Origin: Prunella strophiata
Lineage: Eukaryota; Chordata; Aves; Passeriformes; Prunellidae
Assembly: GCA_036583965.1 (NCBI GenBank)
Contig: JAZBQD010000030.1
Coordinates: 107,730,662-107,794,661, forward strand
DNA: 64,000 nt
Direction of reading: 5' to 3'
A program made the position numbers and the translations under genes. Under the pieces are notes generated by a model. The model was not told the origin of the DNA and did no database searches. It saw nothing but the letters and a program-made list of their open reading frames with translations. Positions 50,801-64,000 of the stretch are shown here, piece after piece (positions within the stretch are counted from its first letter, which is position 1; each line of letters starts with the position of its first letter).

Positions 50801-53800
50801 GAGGCTGATGTGGGCAGCCAGGCAAGTGCTGCCCTGTTAGAGATTCTGCCCCTTGTCTTCTATTTGATCTCTTTTAGAGATCAATAGAAATTAATAGAAA
50901 ACAATAGAAATTAAAAGGAATTTACATGATGCAGAAGCCTCTACTCCAGAGGGGACTGAGCCACATAGGTACATAAAGTCTCAGTGACAGTCAGTGGGCT
51001 GGATCCTGTGGAATGGAAAGGGGAAGACAAAACACCACACTTGGGTTTCCAGGAGGATTTTGTTACTTAAGGTTCACACTGATTTAAGAGCAGGTGCCTA
51101 ACTACATAAGCACATTTGTAAACCTATCAAGTGTGGATTTGTATGCATAGATGTCTAAATATTTACTTTTGTACAGCATTTAGTAACTCTGAAATAAGTT
51201 TTGCTGTCCAGCTCCAGTGCAGGAGCCTGTACAGTCATGCAGACATGGCCCTGCCTCTTAGCAGGGGGTATTAAATCTGGCACTACATGGATTTAACTCA
51301 GGCATTTGGCTTCTCAACCAGAACTGCACTTGAATGCTTTTTAAAATGCTCCTTTATTCAGCTAGAGCAAAAGAAGTGGTGTTAACACACCACCCTGCCA
51401 GTGCCCTCCTCTCCTTTGGGTAAGGATTGTCCCTGTGTTGAAGGCAGCATCCATGGAAACTACAGAGGTGGCTGCTCTCCACTCTTTTCCAGGCATACCA
51501 TTGTCAGCTTCCTTGTATGTTTCTCAACATTTGAATCTAAAAAAGCTATTAAAAATCTTAAAAGGATCAGAGATAACATTTACTTGCTATTTGCACACCT
51601 ATTCCCAGTCAAATAACTCACAGTGCCTCAGCCACCTTGCCTGATAATCAGGACAGCATGTGGAATAGTATGAGCTTCTCCTTTTCACCTCCACTCTCTC
51701 CATCACTGCTGCAATCCAGTACCCAGAGCCCTGTCCTGAATACAGATTTCCTTCTTCCTGCTCTGCTTATTTCCTTTAAGGCATTTTTCCCCCTCTTGTG
51801 GATTGACAGACTTATCAACACCAGCTAAGATTCATTTAATATGCCCAGCATAAGCCAAACAGGATCCTGGCCTGTCTCTCCATATTCTTTTCTCACAAAG
51901 AAATGGTTTTAGCTGCAATTATTTGCATTGTCTGCTTAAATATTTAGCAAATGCAATAGTTTGGTAGTCAGGTGTTGCTGTAACCTATCCTGAATGTTAA
52001 GTCTATAAACCAATTCTGCAGATGCCTGCTTGGATTTTTGTTTTGTTTTTCTTCCTGCCTGTGATGAGGCAATATCCCCAGGAAGCAGGGACACAGCAGC
52101 ACCCTGGGCTGGATGCTGCACTCCTGGTCTCTGTGTTGGAGATGTGGAGGGGTATCCACACACAGCAAGCTTGCAGAATTAATCCCAGATGCCAAATGTG
52201 GAGATGAGTATCACACAGCAAAGCTTTGAATTTTTCATTTTTCATTCATTAAAAGGCAGTCAGAAAGAAAAAAGCTCCATTCTCATCCTCCTGAGTGCTG
52301 TCACACTCACTCATATGCACACATACACTGCTGCCTTTCCAGTTAATACCAAGGGATGTAATGCCACAGTAAGCAGAGAACTGTAGCAGATTTCCATGGA
52401 TTATTAAGTATATTTTTATGGATCCAGTTGCAAAAGAATCATTGCTATTTTTTTCTGAGGTTTTAGTATCTCACAAAAATATTTCTCTTTTTTTTTTTTT
52501 CCCTCTCTGTCCAATTTAAAATCTCCTCTGGCATTAGGCAAAACATTTCTCTTATTAATCCCCATCAGTATAGTCCTAGTTAGCTGCAGATGCTCTGCTG
52601 GATGTCCTGACTTTCCCCCTCAAATCATCACCTGAATATGCTTATCTACCTGTAGGAATTCTCTCCTTGGCTACCACAACCTGCCTGCAGGCATGGAGCA
52701 GCTCTCCACGGGCAGCAGCATGCACAGGCACTCAGAGTCATCCCTTTAATCTGGGGTCACAGGCCACTGTCAAGTGCTGGTGGACAGAGTGCAGGCAAGG
52801 CTGTCAGAGGTGCCAGCTGAATGCAGAGCAGCCACATGGATATCACCTCGTGGTGATAGCAGCAGAAGAAAAAATGCCTTTATTCACTGTAAAGAACATT
52901 GGCAAGGCATGCCCAACTCACCCACAGTCCTGAAATCGAATGGAGAAAAGGAAAGACTTGCATCTCTGTCTCCTTGTTTATAAACCTGCCTGTAACACAC
53001 TCCAGGGCTCCATGTTCCTTTTCTGATAGATGTGCAAAGCCTGCAGATGGGAGCTTTGTCCAGCTTCCAGGCTAACACAGGGCCATGTCTGGGACATCCT
53101 GGGGGTTATGGTCTTGATGTTGGCACATCAGAGTATGTGACATCAGAGGATATCCTGCCTGCAGCTTCCCAAAATTACTGGAAAGGCTTTTATGGAAGAT
53201 TGTACCTTTTTACAGTGTGTCACTGATAGATAGTGGTGATGCTGTCACTCTTAGGGAAGTGACAATGTTCCTGCCTCCACAGCATGCTCACCTTGGTGAA
53301 TGTGTTCTGATTTAAGAGTTTAAAAAAACCATCTTAAAAGGATTTTCTCAGTGTGTAACTGATATTGACACATCAAGGACACAATTATCATTCTGCTCAC
53401 ATGGAAGGGAAATGTTGAAAAGTAACTCTGCAGCCCATCCCAGCCCCCATCCATTCAGTATTTTCTATTTATCACTCACCAAATGTACACCTTTTACATT
53501 TGTAATACTTGCCTAAGATTTTTTTTAAGTGTTGAGTTTTGGGGTTTTTTTCTCCATTAGCCCTCTCTCTGTCATCAGGCAAATGTCTTGGGGAAGTCCC
53601 CACAAGTCACTTGGGAGCACTTGTTGAACAGTTGGAGTTGCAGAGCAGCATTCACCTTTGGCAAGAGCTGTCTCTGATCTTCAGCGTGGGAAAGTGCATA
53701 CAGGGCATTGTAGTCCTTGCAGGAAGATATTTGTCCCTGTAAACAAAAAGCATCCTCATGGCATGGGAAATCTGTCCCAGGAATCCTAGAACAGGCAAGT

Positions 53801-56484
53801 CCTTGAGCTATAGACTTCTAGAAACAGGGAAATAAGGAAAACCACTTGCTGTCTACTTCTGAACTCTTCCAGGCATCTGGGTTTGGCCATTATTGGATAA
53901 AGAGTTGTTGAGCTAGATAAACTACAGGTCTAACTGAGTGGGATGTTCATTATTAGAAGTGGTGATATTTGTTATTTTGGGATAATTTTTATTAGAAGTG
54001 GTTAATGCCTGAAAAAAACAGCTAGTCAGGAAACCATTTTTCATTCATTTTTTGCACCTCCATTGGCTTCAGCCACAATGATGGGTCCCAGATCAGAACC
54101 ATGCCAGTGGCTGAGAAGTGTTTTTTCAGTATGAGGAAGAATTTCCTGTTCTGTTCAAGTTGCTTGGGTCCGCTGAAGAGCCTCTGTGATCTATTTCAGC
54201 ACTGAGAAGCAAGTGTAAGCCACATCTTGGGGATGACATGCTCTGTCATGGTCAAAGGGCACAGATGGAAATGAAAGCTGGTGAAGTAAACAGTGAGGAG
54301 AAGCTGCTTGTCATACAACAAACAGAAGTGACTCATGCAATGTCCCCTTCCCCCTCCAGTCCTTACATGAATCACCTCACCTGTGTCCAAGGAAAGGTCA
54401 AACCAATTTCTCAGTTCTTGGAAGTTTTCAATTTAAAAGTACTGCAGGATGGTGACATTATTTAGTGTGAAGAGTTGTATGAGCTCTGATTCAGTTTAAC
54501 ATGGGGTTACAGTACAATTCTATTAGAACTGTCTTGATTACACAATGTGATTAATGTACATCTTGACTAGCTCTCACTGCCAACACAGATTTTCCTTTTC
54601 CAAACTCCTTTAGTGCTCTCTCTTGCTCTTCCTTGTTATTTTTAATTGTTTGGCTTAGAAATAAAAAGTGAAGAGATGGAGGAAACTACACTTTGCTGGA
54701 GGAAGAAGCATAGACTCATTTTAAGAGGGTGAGGAATTGAGATTAAAAAATAATTACTCTTCATGGTTTCAACTGCAAACCCTTCCCAGTTATGCTAAGG
54801 GGGACATTCACTCTTTTCTGCTTCTCCCTCACATTTGGGCTCTGCTGGCCTCTTCTCTGTGTTATTCAGAACCTAAAGGGGGAATAAGTGCTGCTCTGGA
54901 AAATTTCAATGTGTCAGAAGTGAGGCAGTGTTGGTAGCAGGAAGGGTTCTTTCATCCCTGGCTTTTCCATGACTCTCCTCCTGCTCCCAGCCCCATTTGT
55001 TTCCCTATTACATGCTTGTTACCAGGAAGAATACAGGAAGAAATTAATCCTAGTATGGATTTCTTTCAAGGCACATTTCTCTCATTTCCATTTTGGCTTG
55101 ATCTTCTGTTAACTGTCATAAGATAAAATCAGGCAGCTTGACATTTTTATTTTGTTCTCCACACAACAGGCTGGGTTAACCTATGTGGGATTCCCATATG
55201 TAATTTACCCAGCTAATTTATGTGGAAAATACCAGCTCTCTTGCCCTAGCTTGAATTTGAGTTTGACTGAGTTTCCTCAGCATAAAAGCAAACCTCATTT
55301 CCAAATGAAGACATGCTTTTTCCCCTTCTGAAGTAGTTTGTCCTGCTGCATAGATGTGATATAAGGAACATATATATCCTTCTGCCATTTCATTTTCCTC
55401 TTTTCAATTGTACACTCCAAAAGCAGGGGGTGAATGGAAAGGAGATGTCCTGGCAAATCTGCCATTAGCATACCTGTAAATGAATTAGGGGGCAGTGAAC
55501 CTTTTAAAATAAGATGTTTCAATTCTTTACATAGGATAATGCTTGATTTTTATAATAAAATCCACCTATTTCTGTCTGCATCTCATGCAAGACTGCACCC
55601 ATCCTAGAAAAATCAAGTTGAAGGGTTTCTGTGTTATGAAACATAGGCACTTATTTTTTAATTATTGCACTCAGCTTAAGGCTATGCTTCTCTGTGACTG
55701 GCTAACCTGGATCTGTTATAACTCCATTACAACTCAAACTTCAACAGCATTAGCAGTTTTCATCACACTGAATTGTTATTGGAAATGCTTGTGCTGAGTC
55801 TGACTCCAAATAGAACTAAAGCAACTAAAATGTTTGTTCTTCCTATAGATTATGTAGCCTAAATACAAATTAATAAGGATGCAATACTCCATCTTTTTGT
55901 TTTGAAAGAATTTATTTCCTTGTTTGTAGGAGCCAGAAAGTAAGTTGAGGTGAATGAAGTGGAAAGAGCACTTTTGCTCAGTGAACTATAGGCTTGAGAT
56001 TGAACAAAATCATTGACAGTTTTACCAGAGAGGGTTTGCAGATGCCCATCAAAATGTCTGTACACAGACTGGCCCTGCAGCATGGGAGCAGCAGAATGCA
56101 CTGCCACAAGGGAGATCTGTCTGGGTATTTATACCATGCTCATTGCCATGGTAACAGAAAGTCTTATGAAATGCAGACATTACGTACAGAGGTGTTTGTG
56201 CTTGCCTGCCTCTCTCACATTCACTCTTTCCTTCCCCCCAACCCTGGGGCTTTTATGGGTGGTTGAACAGTGAGGAGGCCCAGTGTCAGCCAACAGCTTG
56301 AATGGACTCCCAAAACCTTGGGATCCCTGGGCCAGGCTGGAGGGTGCTTTCAGCACTGGATCCTCCAGTCCTGCAGTGATCCACCTGCCACAGGAGCTCT
56401 GAGCCCCCAAGAGTGCCTGGACACCTCAGGTGTTGTGGGTCTCTCAGGAGCTCAAGATGACCCTGATCTGTTTGAGAGTCTCTG
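47878..56484. other. Intergenic stretch, no gene recognised
   Basis: About 8.6 kb without supported exons. Minor items are a perfect 7-bp inverted repeat (GATCTCT...AGAGATC, 50866-50882), AATAGAAATT short repeats at about 50880-50920, and a repeated TTATTAGAAGTGGT at about 53950 and 53989. Confidence 0.6.
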
Positions 56485-57043
56485 TGTTCTGGCCTGAGAA
56501 CCAAAGAAGGAGTCAGGAGTCTTCTTGTGCAGTCTCCAAGGTTGTTTATTATTTCTTATCTGACAAATTTTCTCCCTGACCAGCCCAGGTCTGTTCAGCA
56601 GGTCAGTCCCAGGCACACTGCCCACCTCTGGGGTGGTGTTGTCTTTTTATACTAAAAACTACCTGTACTTTATTTACAGTTATGTTCCAATACCTATCAC
56701 TTATGTTACAGAGTCTAACTCTACTCTAAGCCAATCCAAAAGTGCCACCATCGCCCAGAAGATGGAGGCTATGAAGAAGGAGAAAGAAGGACAGAACATG
56801 CCCAAATTCTTTTATTTTGACCCCCGAACCCTTATTCTAAAAAACCCCAAAATTCTACTTTTTCACCTTGTGAGAAACTAATTATTACTCTACTTAATTT
56901 TTGTGGCTTGCAACTCTTCATATAAGGTTGGTAATTTTTTCCATGGCTCAAAATCAAAGGCACAGGGGTCCTGGGCTCTGTGCCCCCCTGCCAGGGGCTC
57001 GAGCCATCCAAGGCAACCAGAGGGATGTCTTGGGGTTCTGACA
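56485..57043 (-). mobile_element. Solo LTR of an avian endogenous retrovirus
   Basis: A 559-bp element bounded by TGTTCTGG and TTCTGACA, so both strands start TG and end CA with short imperfect inverted termini. In minus orientation it has an AATAAA signal near its 3' end (plus-strand GTTTATTATTTC at about 56,543). Flanking 5-mers CTCTG and CTCAG could be a target duplication with one change. I recall this LTR as common in passerine genomes; the family name is not certain. No internal viral coding region is present, so it is a recombined solo LTR. Confidence 0.75.
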
Positions 57044-57244
57044 CTCAGGGAGTGGTGGGGAGTCCTTCAGCAATGTCTGAAGGTCACAGCTGTGGAGAAG
57101 GAGCACCAAGACTTAACTCACAGGGTGCCTCCTGCCTCCCCAGGGATGCAGGGAGTTACAGCCATGGGGTGGGAGGTCCTGAGCTCAGAGTTTGGGGGTG
57201 GCTGTCTGCCAGGAGCTGAGGGAGGTTTCCAAGCTCTGGACTGC

Positions 57245-57600
57245 AGGAATGTGCTCCCTATTGGTGGAGTAATAAAACTGTCCTTTGTCTCCTTAAAAAG
57301 GAAAAAGCCCAGAAGTTTCTCTCACCACTTAGCAAAGGAGACACCCTATAGGAGCCAGGGGACATCACCTCAAATTTAAGGACAGCTAACTGGACAGAAG
57401 CCAAGAAGTCCCACCTGGGCAATTTACTAGAAAAGCAAGTGAACAAAGGAACTGATCACTTTTGTAAGGTGTTTTACCAGGTACAAGGCTTGCTTGCACC
57501 TGGCTCGGTTTTTCTCTTTGTTATTTTGCCTTTTATTAAAACATTTTTGTTTCCAACACGGCTACAGGAGCCATCCTGCTCATTTATGCCTTCTGCCAGG
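57245..57600 (+). mobile_element. Possible second LTR or unclassified interspersed repeat
   Basis: The segment resembles an LTR R/U5 in plus orientation: an AATAAAAC motif at its start, a T-rich CTTTGTTATTTTGCC stretch, then ATTAAA followed by GTTTCCAACACGGCTACAGG. I could not define both termini or a target duplication, so the class and limits are guesses. Confidence 0.35.
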
Positions 57601-60600
57601 TAGCTGGGCTATCTGGGGTGTATTATAACTCACTGAAAGCTTAAAAGAACTGGCTCGAGGCAAAAAAATAATCCACTGGACCAGCACACATCCCCTGCTT
57701 CTTTACACAAAACATTTCCTCTTTAAGCAGCCACTTGCCAGGATCATTCAAGATGGGAGCTCTTTCTCCTGTGGTCACATCTGGCACTGACTGTGTGAAT
57801 TTTAGGTAGCTATTAATCATGCTTTTGCACCTCTATACCTCACTGGCATGTTGTGCCACTTTTTTTTATCAAAATTACATACTGTAATGTACCTGAGAGC
57901 TTATCAAATGAAGCCAATAGCAATCAAAGTATCTTAGCTGACTTCAAAAATAAATTAGTCTCTTTCTGCTTCTATAAAAGAGATCTACCCTAAGAGCTGG
58001 GTAATTGGTAAGCTCTGGCCCTCTTAGCTCACATCTATATAATTTGCAAAGCTGGGTTTAACATGTTGCTTCAAGTCAATATGCTGACACAATCTAATTT
58101 TCTAAAGAAAAAGGCTGACTACAGGTCTTCAGAAATTCTTAAAAATGTTCTGCTTAGTCTTATGGCAGTATGTTGTACTAGCCAAGAAAAATGCAAGATC
58201 AGGTTTTGGGTGTTTTGGAGCAGTTAAAAGTCAGGAGTGCTGTGGAAGGAAAGGGAAGTTACCCCTTGTTTCCTGTGAACATCTTCTCCATGCTATAAAA
58301 TATTGCTCACTCTCCTTGGCCAGATAAGGAATTTATAAATGGCAGAGAATCAAGAATCAAGGAGACTCTGGAACTGGGAATTTTGATGTCTAAAGCAAAT
58401 GACAGGTGCATTTCAATTACAGTATATTGTTGGTTTTATGAATTTTTTCGCCTTTTGATTTAGAAATGGATGTATTGTTAACATAGTACTTCTTTTGCTG
58501 TAGCTACACACTTAAGTAGGCATGGTACAACACCCAAAATTGCTACCTAGAGATACAGTATTTTGTACACAGTGTGATTTCTAATTGCTTGAATAATACT
58601 AGACAGTGGAATAATTTCTTACTCAGTGAGAGCTGTTTCTCACTGCTTGAGATATAATAACCTCTTGGGAAGTCATGGAGCTGCAAACTGTAATGATCTA
58701 TGTAGAGCATTTTTGCTCAGTCTCTACTCTTAAAATGCTCAGCATTCACTAAAAAATGAATCAGGAGAAACTGGTAAAAATAAGTTGCAGAAACAGAATG
58801 AGATGGCTCTTCAGATTTATATATAGAAGGCTTTTTAGACACCCACATCCCCTATATTAAAAACAGTGATTCAGAAAATCAGCCAGCAGATTACTGAACC
58901 AAAGTATTGTGTGTGATTTTTGCAGTCCACATTTAAAGGGATGCATTGTTTACAAGAATGAAATGGGTATTACAAGGCACTTTTGCAATACAGCTGTCTT
59001 GTAGTGTCAGATGAGATGATGCTAGTTTTAATTCACCAGTTTAATTTGCTATATGCATCTATGCATTTATAAGAACAAATTTTCTTCTCAGAAATATATG
59101 AAACAATTCACCCAGAAATGTACATGGTAATATTAAATAACCAAAACAGAGTGAGCCTGAAAAGAGTAGCAAAGTCACATATCTGATGCCTACAGCAAAG
59201 GACTGGACTTGGGAAGATATTGAGGTTAAACCTACCTGCAAGTCAAGTATTTGATCCAGAATCCCCTTTTTGAAAGGACAGAAGGAGCTGACTACAGCCC
59301 AAACTCTCTACATCACTCTTCCAATCCTCCTTAAAGGTGAGGGGCCACTGGAAACACTTTGGTTTGTTGGTCAAACCATAGTGGCAAATGTTAATTAAAC
59401 TCCCTGTCACAACCTGTGGAATTGAGATAAGGGGGAGGTTCCCAAAATTATGCCACCTACTCCCCTGGCATGGCATGTCCCAAGGCCAGGGAGGTGCCTT
59501 GGGACCTCAGTGCCAAGGATCCAGCTGGCATCAGCACCTGGTACAGTGGCAGCAGCTGCCCTGGACCCACCTCCCAGCAAGGTTTAGGATGCAGTCCAGG
59601 AGCTGCAGCACTGTTCAGAAAGCTGCAGCTTTTCTTGTGAAGGCATTCTCACTTCTTGCCAAGCAGTGAGACAGACCAGTGCAAGTCTCCTGCTGCAGTA
59701 CACAGAAAACCATCCTGCACAGGAGCCTCATCAGGGGAAATCCACAGACCCACTCCAGGGGCTGGACTGCAGCTGCTTTTTGCACGAGGAGCTGAGGGGT
59801 TTGTGTGTCCTTTCCCTTTCCTTCCTCCTCACTCACAGCAGGGTGAGAGCTGCTGGTCCTGTACAAGTAACACCAATGGTGGCTCTGCAGGTTTCATAGG
59901 CACTTCCACAGACTGGAACCTAAGGCAGTGCCAAATGCAATTTTGAATGGTCACGTGCCCTGAAAAAATTTTATATTGGTGTGTACTGATGAGGCTAGGT
60001 CTAGGTTTTAATAAAGTTCTTAGTGTTATTGACCCACCTACCTGGGAGTGTGAACCCAGACTGCAAAACTCCAAGCAGACTGCCAGCTTGGCACCAAGAG
60101 TGGGGATTCTGCTTTCCCAGATGGAGAAGCTGCTGTGCAAGAGCTGCCAGCCCTGACAGCAGCTGCCCAGGGGGAGGTGAGAATGCCCCAGATGGACATC
60201 TCCCTGCTCAAACCCTGCTCAAAAGACACTAAAGGGAGGAATCATATACTGCAGAAACCCTCCTTCCCCACCAGAGAAAACAACCTAGGACCTTCTTGAA
60301 TGCCCTTGCCCAGCTGAGTGCTTGATTTTTGTCCTGAATTGTATTCTAGACTCAGTATGGAACAGCCCTGATGGTGGCTGTGCATGTTATATAGGCATCT
60401 GAGTAGACCAAAATCTGAGTAATAATTTAAAAAAAACATACACCCTAAGAACTTTTTAGGGGTACCTAGTGGGACTGAAGAACTTTAGTTATTTATTCCC
60501 TTCCTGGCTCCTCTGCTAGAAGAGCAGTGGAGAAACTTTTTAAAATATCAGTGTTTCACTCAGTGCCATCTATGATCTTTTCCTGGGCAGAATTAATGTT

Positions 60601-63600
60601 GGAAGGGCTTTTCTGGATGGAAATTAGGAGTAGGTCTAGTACTTCAGAGAAACAACAAGCCTTTGTTTCCCTTCCAGTGTTAGCAAGGAAGAGAGGTTTG
60701 CTGTACATAACTAAAAGTAGCTGTAGAGGATAGGATAAATTTCATAGAGGATGAAAGTTAAGAATAAGGCACATATTCACAATACCTCTGTGTGCTCCTT
60801 CAGGCTAGAAATCAGTGCTGTGCCATCTTCTGAGCTGATGTGGAGATCAGGCTTTGCTAGGCTCTAATACAAACTGTAGCACAAGGGCAGTCACTGGCAG
60901 AGTTCCATGGACCTTCAGGAAAGGCAGGACTCACACCAAAGGAATTTGAAGCAGTCAGTTTCATTTTGTGTGGCCTCTCGTGTGCTGCTTCTCCACTGCT
61001 TTTCAAAACTAGGCTGGTGATGGCAGAAAGGATTGTCCTGCATGCCTTCATTCCAGAGGAATTTATTCCAGAATAAAGCCATCCTCCCATGCATTAGCAA
61101 GGCAAGGCTTCCTGCTCAGTCCCCTTCTGGCCTGTCAGGCCAGTGCTGGAGCAGCCTGCTTGTGAAGGAAGTGTGAGACCCAGCTGGGGACTGACCTCTG
61201 CAAGGAGCTGCCAGCAAATGGAACAGCAGCTCAGCCAGTGTGGCCCAGTGGAAACAGCTTCAGGTGGGATCTGAGATGGTCACTTGTGTATGGACAGTCC
61301 AGGGCAATTTCACAAAGCCATGGGCTAAGTCCACACTGATGACAAAGATAGTGACAAACACATGGTGAGTTTTGTTCTATTGCTGTCACTTGGGGAATTA
61401 GAGCCCTTGGAGGTGGCAGCAGGAAGAGTGAAGGGTCAGCCCTCAAAGAAAGCTGTGTTTGAGGCAAAGGAGATTCGCCCAATAAATCTCTCACTTTCTC
61501 TCTCAGATTGTGACAGCCCGTTGCAAGTCTGTCACTTTTGTCTAACTCCACGTCACCCAGAGCTAGAAAAACAGCATTTCACAAAATGCACGAGGTGCTG
61601 CAAGTGATGGTTGCCTGATCCATCCCAGGGGGAATGCACCAGGAGGGATCCTGCTGTGTGGGATTTGTGGGAAGGGTTGCCTTTAACACTGGGCTCTGGC
61701 TGGGGGAGCTGCCTGGTGTGGGGCATTGTGCAGGGTTGTATAATCCCAGTGAAAGACCTTATTGTGATGGGTGCTGCTTATGGCATAGGAAACTGTTGGG
61801 AGATTTTCAGGCTGAAGTCTCCTGTTAACTCTATCCCAGCACTGTGCTATTTGTGCAGAGATTGGGCCATGCTCTCATAAAGAGCTTTTGGAAGACAATC
61901 CAAGTGAATGATGAGTATGCTGGAAAGGAAAAAAGGAAAAGAAAACCAGTGTATGGGCTGCAAAAGTAGAGGTATGCTGGAAACACCACCATCTTCTACT
62001 CTAGCATTTCTACAGTGGAGCATTACATCCATTGAGCATAGCATTTTTCTTTCTTCTTACCCTGCAATTTTGTATTTAATGAAGAATATTAATGCATATT
62101 TAAATTAGGATAAAACCACAAAGTTGATAAAGCCCAATGTGGACAGACTGGAGCATTAGAGAAGAATCCAGGAGACTGAACATAAAAGATCAAGACATCA
62201 ATAGGACTAAAAATTGTCAAAACCTATGTCTGGACTACCAAAATATCAACTCTCACGTTAGATCACTTTTCAGATATTTGGAAACCATACAAAGTTTCCT
62301 CTGTTAGTTAATTACTCCCTTAACTGTCCACTACAGAGTTTCTTTCATTTCCTCTCCCAAACATCTGGCAGTGGATACTGCAGAAGCCCACAGTCAGCAG
62401 GATACACAAGCAGGGGCCTAACTTTAGTTCATGAGTCATCTCCGTGGCTCCAGTGGGACAGTTCAGGTGGTTAAAGTTAAGCATGTACTTAAGCACTTTG
62501 CAGAAATGAAATGGATCTGTGCCAGAGGGAGGTTGCTGCCTAGGTGGGAACTGCTCATGTGCTTGTCCTTAACCATTTATAAAAGGGATTGGTATAAAAT
62601 ATAATTTAAAGACACCCCTCTGCTGTGAGAGCAATGATTACTGATTTTTAAAAGTGGACCCTGTCAACATTTACAGTCTCTCTCAGCCCCCCTGTTTGTA
62701 TCCAGCCATTAGCTGGAAATATTTTGGTCAGGTTCAGCAGAGCAGGGAGTGATTGCTCACCCTCACCTTCCCCAGCTCAGTGAGCCTGCAGGCATGGAGA
62801 GACAATCCCTGCTCCAGGGTTCCAGCTTTGTGACAAAAGTTCTGCTTGCCTGGTGGCCACAGCCCAGCTGCTGACCCAGAGCTGTGTTTGCAGGCACAGC
62901 TGTCAGTCTGGGGAGTCCCCATTGCAAGCAGCCCTTCCCACTGCAGAGGCATGGAACCACAGTGCTTCCTCTCCTTCATCTCCATCATTCATGGAGCTTA
63001 AAACATCCTTATTCTTTAAAATTCCATTTGGAGCTCTCTTATCCAGGCCATGGAGAGCACATTCTCTGGAGCCTTGATCACCACAAGGCCTGCAATTAAT
63101 TCTGCTCGGGCTGTGCTGCTGTCTCCACCACACCCTGAGTGTTTACCTTCCCCTGGCTCCAGTGCCACAAACCTGAGCACAGGTAACCAGGTGGTGGGTC
63201 AGGTGAGCTGCAGGCTTCATGGTAATTCTGCTCATGCAGAATACAAGACTTGTATTGTTGTACCTATACAGGAGCTGTGTGATGAGTCTGAATAATCCCT
63301 TTAATAAAATCAGACAGTGATTTGTAGTTGAAAGAATGGTTTTAAAACTCTTTATGAGTATCTGTGTCACCAGTAATTCCTTTTTTTTTTTCTGAACATA
63401 AAAAATTAAAATCAACTTTTCCCAAATAGAGAGCAATTTTTCTTAAGCCCTAATATCTGTGAAGTATTTCTCCTTCCCAACCTGTCAGAATTGTAAGTCT
63501 GAATATTATTTGCTAGAAAATGTCAGGCAGCCACACATTTTTCAGAAGAACAGAGTCTACTTTATGCTGGGTAGCATTGTTTGAAATTGAGTTTTCAAAG

Positions 63601-63952
63601 TGCACAATTTTTCATTTCCAAGTCAAGGCTAATGGAAAAATTTCACTTCCAAAGGTGAGATATGGAGCAACTGAAAAGAGAGATTTAGAAAAAAACTGCC
63701 ATCTCAGCAATCATTTTGAACATTAGGATCATTTGACATTTTAAAACTGGTGGCAGTGATTCACCAGTCAGAGGGACTTAACTAGGATTTGTTTATATGT
63801 CTTTCAAATACTAAATGTAAATCATCAGTCTTCTGTGTCTCTGTTTTCTCCTCTACAGGGTTCCTCTAAGCTCCCAGAGTTTCTCTCACCCATTGAATCA
63901 TCATGTGAAATGGACTTTAATATTTACACCCCATCCAGCATTAAGCAAAGAT
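57601..63952. other. Intergenic stretch, no gene recognised
   Basis: About 6.4 kb with no supported exon, repeat or RNA gene. The many 60-100 codon frames lack homology I recognise and lack a coherent splice pattern. Confidence 0.6.
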
Positions 63953-64000
63953 TTCCTTCCTTCCTTCCTCAGGAATGGAAGGAAGGAAGGAAGGAAGGAA
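63953..64000. repeat. Inverted TTCC/GGAA microsatellite at the window edge
   Basis: About four TTCC units (63953-63969), a short spacer CAGGAAT, then six GGAA units (63977-64000) running off the window. The two arms are complementary and could form a hairpin. Confidence 0.93.

Noticed and set aside
50866..50882. Perfect 7-bp inverted repeat GATCTCT/AGAGATC
   Set aside because: Too short and isolated to support a terminator, transposon end or binding site in this setting.
56903..57379. 158-codon plus-strand frame
   Set aside because: It starts inside the antisense strand of the solo LTR and crosses its boundary into unrelated sequence, with no homology I recognise.

Overview
This window is vertebrate nuclear DNA, most likely from a bird and probably a songbird. 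The evidence is a compact, intron-rich gene for Mediator subunit 14 (MED14), several degenerate CR1 LINE fragments (the dominant avian retrotransposon), and one solo LTR of a type I recall as abundant in passerines. The species assignment is inference. No prokaryotic features, CRISPR arrays or tRNA/rRNA genes were seen.

Left part (about 1-36,400, minus strand): one complete MED14 gene. I could place all 31 coding exons. The start codon is at 36397-36395 and the stop codon at 2110-2108. Exon phases agree at every junction, and the spliced CDS is 4,338 nt, giving 1,445 residues (human MED14 is 1,454). The exon list shows a 27-nt microexon 2 that carries part of a nuclear-receptor LXXLL box, a GC-AG intron 17, a weak donor and tandem acceptor at intron 7, and a 56-bp tandem duplication that copied the acceptor of the last intron. 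The 3' UTR begins at 2107 and contains a run of 31 A (sense) 38 nt after the stop. Its far end cannot be fixed from sequence alone.

Promoter region (about 36,150-36,740): a CpG island covers exon 1 and the 5' UTR. It has GC boxes, an ETS-type motif, a YY1-like ATGGCGGC element, no evident TATA box, a 10-codon upstream ORF with a strong start context, and a four-unit G/A/C-rich minisatellite just upstream.

Right part (about 36,740-64,000): apparently intergenic. I found no credible exon. It holds CR1 fragments at 36.8-37.3, 39.57-39.75 and 40.0-40.4 kb, a 31-T run at 47.85 kb, a solo LTR at 56,485-57,043 followed by a second LTR-like repeat, and an inverted TTCC/GGAA microsatellite at the window edge. 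In mammals the 5' side of MED14 faces a long intergenic interval before USP9X, so a gene-poor stretch here fits conserved synteny (established knowledge plus inference).

I did not find a novel multi-gene system. The most interesting signals concern splicing and 5'/3' regulation of MED14.
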